NCBI GenBank assembly: GCA_947165085.1
Contig: CAMUZA010000001.1
Coordinates: forward strand, 1-64,000
DNA: 64,000 bases
From: an uncultured Clostridia bacterium
Lineage (GTDB): Bacteria; Bacillota; Clostridia; Oscillospirales; Oscillospiraceae
Direction of reading: 5' to 3'
This document shows positions 22,101 through 31,600 of the stretch, in pieces. The notes beneath the pieces are model-generated. The model was not told the DNA's origin. It searched no databases and was given only the letters and a program-made list of their open reading frames with translations. Position 1 is the first letter of the stretch. Each line of letters starts with the position of its first letter. A program made the position numbers and the translations under genes.

Positions 22101-25100
22101 ATTGATGACTCTGCTGAAACCCAGATTGTGCATATCCATCATCAGGCCGCTCTGGGTGAAGTTTTCGCCTGCGTTGACCTCAAAGCCGAACTGGATCGAA
22201 TTCCAGCCGGAGTAGTTGTTCTCCTGCTTGACGTCGAACTCGATGGTGTAGGTCTTGCCGAGATTTCTGTTGAAGCGAAGAATGGCGAAATCGATGGTGT
22301 CGTCGATCGGCGCGATAATTCCGTTTTCCTCTGTCCAGGTGCCGAACGCGGCGTTCTGCCAGTCAGAGAACGGGATCGGGTCGCCGTTGAAGAAGTTGTC
22401 TCCCGTCTGCGCCGAGCCGCTGGTCTTGATCTGGATGTTCTTATAGTCGACTTCACGGTTGCCCACAGAGCCGAGGACCAGATAGCCGCTGCTGAAAGCA
22501 TCGGTCGTGAAGGTCATCGCCGTGCCGTTGACTTTCAGCGTGTACTTGCTGCCGGAGCGGTTGATCTGCACGTGGAACCAGTCGGTCGTTCCCGTATAGG
22601 CGCCGCTGTCGTAGGGATAGGCGTAGCTGCCGACCGTTCCGTCGGTCTTGTCCTTATCGGCGTACGTGATCACGCGCGCGATACCGGCGTTGTGCATATC
22701 CAGCACGAGGCCGCTCTGGGTGAAGTTCTCGCCTTCGTTGACGTCAAAGCCGAGCTGGATCGTCTGCCAGCCGGCGGTGGTATCCGTCTGCCGGACGTCC
22801 ATATCGATCGTATAGTACGTTCCGAGCGGATACTCCAGACGGAGCATGCTGTAGTCCGTGATCTCCGCGGGCTTGAGTACGCCGTCCTCGTCCGTCCACG
22901 CGCCGGTGCCGGCCTGCGCCCAATGGCCGAAGGGGATCTCCGTTCCGTTGAAGGTATTGACGCCGGTTTCCGGTACTGCCCCGGTCGTGATGCAGATATT
23001 TTTGTAGTTGACTTCGCGCGAGCCGACGGAGCCAAGCACCAGATAGCCGCCGTTAAATGCGTCGGTCGTGAAGCTCAGCGTCGTGTCTTTGACTTTTACG
23101 ATATAGTTGCTGTCTGCGCGGGTAATGGTGATGTGGAACCAGTCCGTCGTCCCCGTATACGCGCCGCTGTCGTATGGATTGTTATAGCTGCCGACGGAGC
23201 CGTCCGTCTTGTCCTTGTCGGCGTAGGTGATCACACGGGCGACGCCGGCGTTGTGCAGATCCAGAACAAGACCGCTCTGCGTGAAGTTCTCGCCCGCGTT
23301 GACGTCAAAGCCGATCTGGATGGTCTGCCAGCCGGCGGTGGTATCCGTCTGCTTGACGTCCATATCGATCGTGTACGTGTCGCCAAGATCCGATTCCAGA
23401 CGGAGCAAGCTGAAATCGTTCATCTCGGCGGGCTTCAGCACGCCGTCTTCTTCTGTCCATGCACCGAAACCTGCCTGCGCCCAGCCGGAAAACGGGATCG
23501 TTTCTCCGTTCAGGGTGTTGGAGCCCGTTTCGGGTGTCGCTCCGGTCGTGATTTGAATGTTTTTATAGTCGACTTCGCGGTTGCCGACCGAGCCGAGAAC
23601 GAGATATCCTCCGTTGAAGGCGTCGGTCTCGAAAGACAGCGTCGTGCCGTTGGCCGTTACCGTATAACTGGTGTCAGCGCGGGTGATGGTGATGTGGAAC
23701 CAGTCCGTCGTTCCCGTATACGCGCCGTTGCCGCCGTAGGGATTGCTGTAGCTGCCGGGAGTGCCATCCGTCTTGTCCCTGTCGGCATACGTGATCACAC
23801 GGGCGACGCCCGCGTTATGCAGATCCAGGACGAGACCGCTCTGGGTGAAGTTCTCGCCCGCGTTGACGTCAAAGCCAATCTGGATGGTCTGCCAGCCGGA
23901 CGTGGTATCCGCCTGCTTGACGTCCATATCGATCGTATAGGTCTGCCCGAGCGCGTGTTCCAGACGGAGCAGGCTGTACTCGGTAAGTTCCGCGGGTTTC
24001 AGAACGCCGTCTTCTTCCGCCCACGCGCCGTATCCTGCTTTGGTCCAGTCGCTAAACGGAACCGTTTTCCCGTTCAGCGTCGTGGAACTCGTTTCCGGCG
24101 AGGCTCCGGTCGTGATCTTGACGTTCTTGTAGTTGACCTCGCGGTTGCCGACAGAGCCGAGAACGAGGTAGCCGCCGTCGTAGGCGTCCGTCGAGAAATT
24201 CAGCGTCGTGCTGCCGACCTTTACCGTATAACTGCTGCCGGAACGGCTGATCTGCACGTGGAACCAGTCGGTCGTCCCCGTATAGGCGCCGTTGCCGCCG
24301 TAAGGATTGTTGTAGCTGCCGGGGGTCCCGTCTGTCTTATCTCTGTTCGCGTAGGTGATCACACGGGCGACGCCCGCGTTATGCATATCCAGAACGAGGC
24401 CGCTTTGGGTGAAGTTCTCGCCCGCGTTCACGTCAAAGCCGATCTGAATGGTCTGCCAGCCGGAGGTGGTATCCGCCTGTTTGACGTCCATATCGACCGT
24501 GTAGTTCTTCCCGAGGTTGTATTCCAGGCGGAGCAGGCTGTATTCGGTGATCTCCGTCGGTTTCAGAACGCCGTCTTCTTCCGTCCACGCACCGTATCCT
24601 GCCTGCGCCCAGTGATCGAAGGGGATCGTTTCTCCGTTGAACGTGTTGGAGCCCGTTTCCGGCGCCGCATAGGTCGTGACCGCGACGTTTTTGTAATTGA
24701 CCTCGCGGTTGCCGACAGAGCCGATCACCAGATAGCCGCTGTTGAAGGCTTCGGTCGTAAAGGTCAGTGTTGTATCGTTTACGCTGACGGTATAATTGCT
24801 GCCTGCGCGATTGATCCGGACGTGGAACCAGTCCGTCGTTCCGACGTAGGCGCCGTTGCCGCCGTAGGGGTTGTTGTAGCTGCCGAAGGAGCCGTCTGTC
24901 TTATCTCTGTCCGCGTAGGTAATCACGCGGGCGACGCCGGCGTTGTGCAGATCCAGGACGAGACCGCTCTGGGTGAAGTTCTCGCCCGCGTTCACGTCGA
25001 AGCCGAGCTGAATCGTCTGCCAGCCGGACGTGGTATCCTTCTGCATCACGTCCATATCGATCGTATAGTACTGACCGAGGCGGTACTCCAGCCGGAGCAT

Positions 25101-25301
25101 ACTGTACTCGGTGATCTCCGTCGGCTTCAGAATGCCGTCTTCCTCTGTCCACGCGCCAAAGCCCGCCTGTGCCCAATGACCGAAGGGCACGGCGCTCCCG
25201 TTGAATGTGGTAGACGATTCTTCCGCGAAAGCCACGAAGGGCGTCACGAAGGTCAATATGACTGCAAGCGTCAGCAGTACTGACAGTATCCTTCTTTTCA
25301 C
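19137..25301 (-). CDS. Giant surface protein: nine ~175-aa repeats plus one divergent unit and C-terminal TM anchor
   Basis: GTG start at 25301 preceded by GAGGAGGA; signal peptide; nine NFTQSG-containing units; C-terminus VWAWALAGAALLGAGGAAAAVAAKKRKKRQK. Confidence 0.88.
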   Translation of the reverse strand: MKRRILSVLLTLAVILTFVTPFVAFAEESSTTFNGSAVPFGHWAQAGFGAWTEEDGILKPTEITEYSMLRLEYRLGQYYTIDMDVMQKDTTSGWQTIQLGFDVNAGENFTQSGLVLDLHNAGVARVITYADRDKTDGSFGSYNNPYGGNGAYVGTTDWFHVRINRAGSNYTVSVNDTTLTFTTEAFNSGYLVIGSVGNREVNYKNVAVTTYAAPETGSNTFNGETIPFDHWAQAGYGAWTEEDGVLKPTEITEYSLLRLEYNLGKNYTVDMDVKQADTTSGWQTIQIGFDVNAGENFTQSGLVLDMHNAGVARVITYANRDKTDGTPGSYNNPYGGNGAYTGTTDWFHVQISRSGSSYTVKVGSTTLNFSTDAYDGGYLVLGSVGNREVNYKNVKITTGASPETSSTTLNGKTVPFSDWTKAGYGAWAEEDGVLKPAELTEYSLLRLEHALGQTYTIDMDVKQADTTSGWQTIQIGFDVNAGENFTQSGLVLDLHNAGVARVITYADRDKTDGTPGSYSNPYGGNGAYTGTTDWFHITITRADTSYTVTANGTTLSFETDAFNGGYLVLGSVGNREVDYKNIQITTGATPETGSNTLNGETIPFSGWAQAGFGAWTEEDGVLKPAEMNDFSLLRLESDLGDTYTIDMDVKQTDTTAGWQTIQIGFDVNAGENFTQSGLVLDLHNAGVARVITYADKDKTDGSVGSYNNPYDSGAYTGTTDWFHITITRADSNYIVKVKDTTLSFTTDAFNGGYLVLGSVGSREVNYKNICITTGAVPETGVNTFNGTEIPFGHWAQAGTGAWTDEDGVLKPAEITDYSMLRLEYPLGTYYTIDMDVRQTDTTAGWQTIQLGFDVNEGENFTQSGLVLDMHNAGIARVITYADKDKTDGTVGSYAYPYDSGAYTGTTDWFHVQINRSGSKYTLKVNGTAMTFTTDAFSSGYLVLGSVGNREVDYKNIQIKTSGSAQTGDNFFNGDPIPFSDWQNAAFGTWTEENGIIAPIDDTIDFAILRFNRNLGKTYTIEFDVKQENNYSGWNSIQFGFEVNAGENFTQSGLMMDMHNLGFSRVINFLVRDGGGVLGSYDNPYGGTNGFSGSTDWIHVKLVRYNDIFRITFNDGRERTISFKTDEFNGGHFCLGSTGYRKISYKSINIKTEAEPLPDPAVDLEGSATTFNGTKVAFSNWHNAAFGNWVEENGVIAPETDTIDFAILRFNQDLGKTYTVEFDVKQDNNYSGWNSIQFGFEVNAGENFTQSGLLMDMHNLGFSRVINFLVRDAGGGTLGSYDNPYGGTGGFSGSTDWIHVKLVRYNDIFRITFNDGRERTISFKTDEFNGGHFCLGATGFRMISYKNIDIKTEAEPLPDPEVDLEGSATTFNGTKVAFSSWQNAAFGSWVEENGVIFPETTGYDFEVLRFNQDLGSSYTVDFDVRQENSYSGWNTIQFGFEVNAGENFTQSGLVMDMHNLGFGRVIYFPVRDSGLMATGSYDNPYGGVTRFSGTTGWIHVKLARSGDTFKLTYNDGVQKKIIFTTNQFNGGYLCLGSDGFRKISYKNIVIDTISTPDVSGVTDGETNDLAPDRAIFKETEGGVNTFNGEVIPYSDWSNAGFSPWVEMNGIMTPTRLTDFGLWRYDRDLGDTYTIDLDVKQADVSSGWNTIQLGFDVNAGHNFTQSGLTLDLHNAGLARVIDFLKRDSNAEVGSYSRPFGGSVDYSATTEWIHIKIIRMKSYYTIMINDGTLKTIRFETEDYNGGHLILGAVGNRDIIYKNITILDHIVALPPDDPTYPENIGTVAYTFNGNKFGEWVPTDESVWKIDGTSMLQTSESGEQTIYLDREELRNFKLTLNYDVLSEGDGRFGISFRKKTGGASYQGLGYSLLFNMSDGENSMTLADYSTSGAAALDGFPHTFESGGSVKLTASGNEFCVWLDEEPIITLTNNAYAFGTIALFTENCSVEFSDVKITSDELLSDDAWDIIDAFHDGVELTDEHLTAYNALDDFQKALFPNDVKRALEQPVVPDTEPDDEEPSTENAIPVWAWALAGAALLGAGGAAAAVAAKKRKKRQK
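20000..25215 (-). repeat. nine tandem ~540-bp coding repeats (types A, B and C)
   Basis: Recurring DNA words ccgctctgggtgaagttctcgcc(c/t)gcgttgac and repeat-unit protein motifs. Confidence 0.9.
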
Positions 25302-25706
25302 GGTATATCCTCCTCTATGAACAGAGTGTATCATTGATCGTGCGTAAAAGCAGTGTTGCCGCAGAATTCAGGGCTTCCCGAGGGAGAATCCCGTGCAATG
25401 CGGCGTTATGAAAAAGCGTGGCGTTGTTTTGCCGTCGCTGTTGCTTCCAATTTTATTGTAATACTGAAATACTATTTCGCAAGAGGTTTGGAGTGCTGTC
25501 AGCCAGTGAATGCTTTCCAGATCTGTAAAAACTTCTCAAGGCGGGGAATCGGAAGGAGAAACCGATCCCCCGCGAATGCAAGCGAGCATCCTTAGTATCC
25601 AATATAAACGCTTTTTGGTGTCCCCGAGCCGCCTTTCAGCGGCTCGGGATAAGTTTTGCGTGCAATCAATACGGGTTTTGCGAAGAATCTCCTTTGGACG
25701 CTGTGA

Positions 25707-28448
25707 TTAGTTCGCTGCGTAGGCTGCCGCGGACGCGCCGTAGTTATACAGGGCGCGCACCAGCGCCTGCAGCGTGGCGTTGGGAGAGTTCTGCGTGCCG
25801 CAGATGTAGGCGTTGACCGTGTAGTTCAGCGTGTTGCCGACCTGCACGCCGTTGTCATAGAACGCAGCGGAGACGGTGGTATCGAAGTCCGTCGCATTAA
25901 TGCCGGGAATGTCAATGTAGTATTTTCCGTTTCCGCAGGAAACAAAGCCGGAATCATAGGTCTCCGTGCTGTTGTTGATCGTGACGTCGATGCTGATCTG
26001 AGCGTTTGTCACGAAGTAGAAACGCATACCGACGGTATTGCCGAGGACCAGCGTCGCCTCTGTCCAGTAGGTATTGGCGTCCGCCGTGCCCGTGAAGGAG
26101 ACCGACTTGCCGGAGATCGCGGAGAACGTGCTCGGACTCAGCGCGAGACCGCTCGTCGCAAGATTGTTGGCGTTGTAATTGGTATAGGTCTGCGCTGCTG
26201 CGCCGTAAGTCAGCAGGTCGGACAGCAGCGTCACGAGCGCCTCGTTATTCGGATTTGCGGCAAGCTGATTCGCGCAATACTGCTTGATGCTGTAGTTCGC
26301 AACGGAAACGCTTTCCGTTACGCCATCGATCGTGGCATACAGGGTCGCGGAGATGTTGTCGGTCATTCTCTGCGGGGTCATGCCGGTATAGGTGAACTGG
26401 CGATAATCGCCTGCCGCCTCCGAAGCGGTGATCGTCGTGCCGTTGATGACCATGTACGGATCTGTGTAGCCGTCGGGAATGAGGACGGTGTAGATCACGT
26501 CGATGTCCTCGTCCAGACGCAGGGAGGCGGACTTGATCTTCAGGATCGGCTCATCCGCGCCGCAGACGGTGCAGACGCCGTTGACGTAGTTGTGCTGCCC
26601 GGTTGCAGGGATTGTTTCGATCATCGTCTCGCCGCATCCGGTGCATTCGTATTCGATGCTGCCGGGCTGCGTACAGGTCGGGTTGACGGTCTCGATCTCC
26701 TGATAAGTGTGGACGTGCGCGGTGATCGTTACGTTCTTATATTCCACTTCACGGTTGCCGATCGCGCCGAGAACCAGATAGCCGCCGTTGAAATCATTCG
26801 TCGTAAAGGTGATGGGAGTATTCCTGACCGTTACGGTATAGCTGCTGCCGTTACGGACGATTTGGACATGGAACCAGTCTGTATTTCCTCCGTAACCGAT
26901 CGTTGTGCCATAGGGATTGCTATAGCTGCCGGGAGCGCCGGAATTGTCTTTGTTCGCGAACGTAATGACGCGGGCGACGCCGGCGTTATGCATATCCAGC
27001 ACAAGACCGCTCTGCGTGAAGTTCTCGCCGGGGTTGACGTCGAAGCCGAGCATGATGGTCTGCCAGCCGGACGTGGTGTCCGCCTGCTTAATGTCCATAT
27101 CGACCGTGTAGTACTTGGTCAGCGCGGTGTCGAAGCGAAGCATATTGTACTCTGTGATCTCATCGGGGACCAGGATGCCGTTCGTCTGAGACCAGGTGCC
27201 GATGCCGCATGCAGTCCAACTGCTGAACGGGATGGTGCTTCCGTTAAAGGTGTTGGTGGGCGTGTCCGTGATCGTCACGTTCTTATACCGGACGTCACGG
27301 TTGCCGACGGCGCCGAGTACCAGATAACCGCCGTTAAAATCACCGGTCGTGAAAGTAATCGGCGTGCCGTTGTTGACTGTGACCGTATAATTGCTGCCTG
27401 CGCGGGCGATCTGGACGTGGAACCAGCTTGTCGTTCCGACATAACCGATATTGCCTCCGTAAGGAGTCGCATAGCTGCCGAGACCGCTGCCGTCCTTGTT
27501 CGCGTAAGTAATGACACGGGCAACGCCGGCGTTATGCAGATCCAGCACGAGACCGCTTTGCGTGAAGTTTTCGCCCGGATTGACATCAAAGCCAAGCTGG
27601 ATGGTCTGCCAGCCGGAGGTGGTATCCGCCTGCTTGATGTCCATATCGATCGTATAGTTCTTGCTGAGCGCCGTGTTGAAGCGGAGCATATTGTATTCCG
27701 TGATCGTTGCAGGGAGCAGAACGCCGTTTGTCTGCGACCAGGTACCGATGCCGCACGCAGTCCAATCGCTGAACGGGATGGTGGCGCTGTTATACGTGTT
27801 CTCTGGGATTGCCTGCGGCGTGGTGATCGTCACGTTCTTGTATTCGACCTCACGCGAGCCGACGGCGCCGAGTACCAGATAGCCGCCATTGTAATCGCTT
27901 GTCGTAAAGGTGATGGGTGTGCCGTTGTCAATAGTTACCGTATAGCTGCTGCCGGAGCGGGCAATGGAAACGTGGAACCAGTTCGTCGTTCCGGTATAGG
28001 CGCCGTTGCCGCCGAACGGATTGGCATAACTGCCGAGGGCGCTGCTATCGTTCATATTCGCGTAAGTAACCACGCGGGCGACGCCTGCGTTGTGCAGGTC
28101 GAGAACGAGGCCGCTCTGGGTGAAGTTCTCGCCTGCGTTGACGTCAAAGCCGATCTGAATGGTCTGCCAGCCGGAGGTGGTATCCGCCTGTTTGACGTCC
28201 ATTTCCACCGTGTAGGTCTGACCAAGCGCCGTGCCGAAGCGGATCATGTTAAAATCAGTGATATCCACCGGAGCAAGCACACCGCTTGTCTGCGCCCATG
28301 ATCCGATGCCGCACGCTGCCCAATCGCTGAAGGGAATGGTTTCTCCGTTGTAAGTGTTCTCCGGGTCGGTCGCAAAGACCGCAGCGGGCGTTACGAGGGT
28401 CAGAATCATGACAAATGCCAGGATCGTTGAAAGTATCCGTTTTTTCAT
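25707..28448 (-). CDS. Secreted protein with three repeat domains and unnamed C-terminal domain
   Basis: Signal peptide; three DW.ACGIG.W units; CxxC-like linker ECTGCGE/NGVCTVCGA; C-terminal LLSDLLTYGAAAQTYT...LVRALYNYGASAAAY. Confidence 0.87.
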   Translation of the reverse strand: MKKRILSTILAFVMILTLVTPAAVFATDPENTYNGETIPFSDWAACGIGSWAQTSGVLAPVDITDFNMIRFGTALGQTYTVEMDVKQADTTSGWQTIQIGFDVNAGENFTQSGLVLDLHNAGVARVVTYANMNDSSALGSYANPFGGNGAYTGTTNWFHVSIARSGSSYTVTIDNGTPITFTTSDYNGGYLVLGAVGSREVEYKNVTITTPQAIPENTYNSATIPFSDWTACGIGTWSQTNGVLLPATITEYNMLRFNTALSKNYTIDMDIKQADTTSGWQTIQLGFDVNPGENFTQSGLVLDLHNAGVARVITYANKDGSGLGSYATPYGGNIGYVGTTSWFHVQIARAGSNYTVTVNNGTPITFTTGDFNGGYLVLGAVGNRDVRYKNVTITDTPTNTFNGSTIPFSSWTACGIGTWSQTNGILVPDEITEYNMLRFDTALTKYYTVDMDIKQADTTSGWQTIMLGFDVNPGENFTQSGLVLDMHNAGVARVITFANKDNSGAPGSYSNPYGTTIGYGGNTDWFHVQIVRNGSSYTVTVRNTPITFTTNDFNGGYLVLGAIGNREVEYKNVTITAHVHTYQEIETVNPTCTQPGSIEYECTGCGETMIETIPATGQHNYVNGVCTVCGADEPILKIKSASLRLDEDIDVIYTVLIPDGYTDPYMVINGTTITASEAAGDYRQFTYTGMTPQRMTDNISATLYATIDGVTESVSVANYSIKQYCANQLAANPNNEALVTLLSDLLTYGAAAQTYTNYNANNLATSGLALSPSTFSAISGKSVSFTGTADANTYWTEATLVLGNTVGMRFYFVTNAQISIDVTINNSTETYDSGFVSCGNGKYYIDIPGINATDFDTTVSAAFYDNGVQVGNTLNYTVNAYICGTQNSPNATLQALVRALYNYGASAAAYAAN
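26720..28360 (-). repeat. three tandem coding repeats of the same family
   Basis: NFTQSGLVLDLHNAGVARV motif present three times. Confidence 0.85.
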
Positions 28449-28646
28449 GTTGTTTTCTCCTCATAAATTGTTTCTTGTGTGAAATCTCTGCGCAGAGATC
28501 AAGAATAGGCAGCGTGTGTACACCTCCCTCCGGGTATGCATATCAAAGCAAGTTGTTCCTGTGCGAATTTGCCGCCGTTCGGAGCGGGAAAATCCATGCG
28601 TTTATCGGCTTCCGTGCCGTTTGCGCGCCGTTCAGCGGCGGTTGTT

Positions 28647-31600
28647 TCAAGCAAGATCGCGATACAGGAAGGTCACGATCTGACCGCGGGTACAAGTGTC
28701 GTTCGGGCTGAAGGTCGTTGCGCCGGTGCCCTTGGTGATGTTCTTTTCCACCGCCCACAGAACCGCGGTCGTGAAGTACTGACCCGCGGGAACATCCTTG
28801 AACGGGTTGCTGGTCGATGTAGGCTTCGGCTGCCCTTCGGTGCGCCACAGGAAGGTCACGACCTGCGCTCTCGTACAGCCGTCGTTCGGGCTGAACGTCG
28901 TTGCGCTGGTGCCTGCGGTGATGTTGTTCTCCACCGCCCAAAGAACTGCCTTGTAGTAATACTCGCCGGCCTTCACGTCCTTGAACGGATTGCTCGCGGA
29001 CTTCGGCTCCGGGCAGCCCTTTGCGCGCCAAAGGAAGGTCACGACCTGCGCTCTGGTGCAGGTATCGTTCGGGCTGAACGTCGTCGCGCTCGTGCCGGAA
29101 GTGACCTGCGGTTCGGCGTTCACCGCCCACAGGACGGCGTCGTAGTAGAACTCGCCTTCCTTGACGTCCTTGAACGGATTGTCCAGGACCGGCTTCACGA
29201 TCTTCGGCGTGGCGACTTTCTTAATCTGCGTCTGGAACGCAGGATTGGTGAAGGTCGCGGTATAGGTGATCTCGCCTTCTTCTTCGTAGGTCGCTTCCTT
29301 GGTCACTTCGGACGTGATCACGCCAACCTCATTCTCGACGTGGCTCGCGTCCTTCTTACAGATCCGCATCGCAGTGATCCTGCTGCAATCGTCCATCCAG
29401 ACGTAGACCGGCTCGTTCCAGTCGTGTCCGGTCGCCTCCAGATTGCTGTGTTCGCGGCTCAGTTCCGTGCCGCAGACAGCGCAGTATACGACAGAATCAT
29501 AGCCGCCGGGCTCGGTGCAGGTCGGCGCAGTCTCGTTTTCCCTGACCGGCGCGCCGGGCGTATGATCTGCAAGCTCCACATCCTCGACCGTCTTGGTCTG
29601 CGTTGTGAAAGCGGGATTCGTGAAAATCGCCGTGTAGGTCGTCTCACCCTTTGCCGTGCAGGTCGCCGGCTTTGTGATCTCGCCGGCCGTGCTCACGGTC
29701 TCGGTCTCAACGTGGCTCTCATCCCGCTCGCAGATACGGGTCGCAGTCACGGTGCCGTTATCCTCTGCCCAGGTGTAAGTCGGTTCATACCAGTGATGGC
29801 CAAGCGCTCCAAGCGGTTCGGTCCTGACGTCCGTATAGGTTGTGCCGTCGAAGACGACCGTCGCGGTGTAGACGATCTTGCCGGCTTCCTCACAGGTCGG
29901 CTCGGTGCGCTCGCTCGTGATGTCGGCGATCACCGTGATCGGATCGCCGCCGTTGTTGTCGGTGAAGGTTGCGGCAGCGGCGGTGTAGTTCGTCCAGTCC
30001 CAGCCGCTCAGCACGTAGTCGTGGCCAAGCGCCGGGAGGATCTCGGTCTTGCTGTCCGTGTATGTCACATCTTCAAAGGTGACGCTCGCGGTATAGACCA
30101 CGCTGCCGTTCGCCTCCGCCGTCGGCTCTGTCCGTACGCTGTTGATCGTCGCGTTCACCGTCTGCACGTGGCTTGCGTCATTGGCGCAGATGAAGGTTGC
30201 AGTTGCCGCGGTGTATCCCGTCCACGTCCAGCCGCTCAGCTCATAGTCGTGATCGATCGCGAGGAGGATCTCGGTCTTGGTATCCGTGTAGGTTGTGTCC
30301 TCAAAGATAACGCTCGCGGTGTGGACGATCTTGCCGTTTTCCTCGCAGGTCGGTTCGGTGCGAACACTCGTGATATCGGCGTCCACCGTGATCGGGCCGC
30401 CGATGCCGTTCTTATCCACGAAGGTCGCGGTGGCGGCGGTGTAGTCCGTCCAGTCCCATGCACTCAGTTCGTATTCCGGACTCAACACTTCCGCCGTGAT
30501 TTTAACGTTCTTGTATCTGACTTCGCGGGAGCCAACGGAGCCGAGGACCAGATAGCCGCCGTTGAAGGCGTCGGTCGTGAAGCTCAGCGTCGTACCCTTG
30601 ACCTTTACGGTGTAGTCGTTGTCCGCGCGGGTGATGGTGATATGGAACCAATCGGTCGAGCCGACGTAAGCGCCGTTGCCGCCGTAGGGATTGTTATAGC
30701 TGCCGAGGGTGGCGTCGGGTTTATCCTTGTCGGCGTAGGTAATGACGCGGGCAACGCCGGCGTTGTGCAGGTCAAGCACGAGGCCGCTCTGCGTGAAGTT
30801 CTCGCCTGCGTTGACGTCGAAGCCGATCTGGATGGTCTGCCAGCCGGACGTGGTGTCCATCTGCTTGACTTCCATATCGATCGTGTAGTTCTTGCCGAGG
30901 GCGGTGTCAAAGCGGAGCATACTGAAATCGGAGATCTCATCGGGGATCAGCACGCTGTCTTCCTCTCTCCATGCGCCGATACCGCATTCCGACCAGTCGG
31001 CAAACGGGATCACTTCTTCATTGAAGGTGTTGGAGGGCGCTTCCTCCACCGCCGTGATTTTTACGTTCTTATATCTGACTTCGCGGGAGCCGACGGAGCC
31101 AAGCACCAGGTAGCCGCCGTTGAAGTCGCCCGTCGTGAAGGTCAGCGTCGTGTTCTTGACCTTGACGGTGTAGTCGTTGCCGGAACGGGTGATCTGGACG
31201 TGGAACCAGTCGGTCGTTCCGATGTAGGCGCCGTTGCCGCCGTAGGGGTTGTTATAGCTGCCGAGCGGGCCGCTGGCGTTGTCCTTGTTCGCGTAGGTGA
31301 TGACGCGGGCAACGCCGGCGTTGTGCATATCCAGCACGAGGCCGCTCTGCGTGAAGTTCTCGCCGGGATTGACGTCGAAGCCGAGCTGGATGGTCTGCCA
31401 GCCGGACATGGTGTCCATCTGCTTGATGTCCATATCGATCGTGTATTCCTGGCCAAGCGCCGTGCCGAAGCGGAGCATGCTGAAATCGGATGTCGACGTG
31501 GGCTTCAGGATGCTGTCTTCTTCCGTCCAGGTGCCGATGCCGCACTCTGCCCAGTCGCTGAACGGGATCACTTCGCCGTTGTAGGTGTTGGAGGGCGCTT

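Noticed and set aside
20808-25283. 1491-aa plus-strand ORF opposite the giant repeat protein
   Set aside because: Antisense shadow of a repetitive GC-rich gene. It repeats because the minus-strand units repeat, has no RBS-supported start and no recognisable domain.
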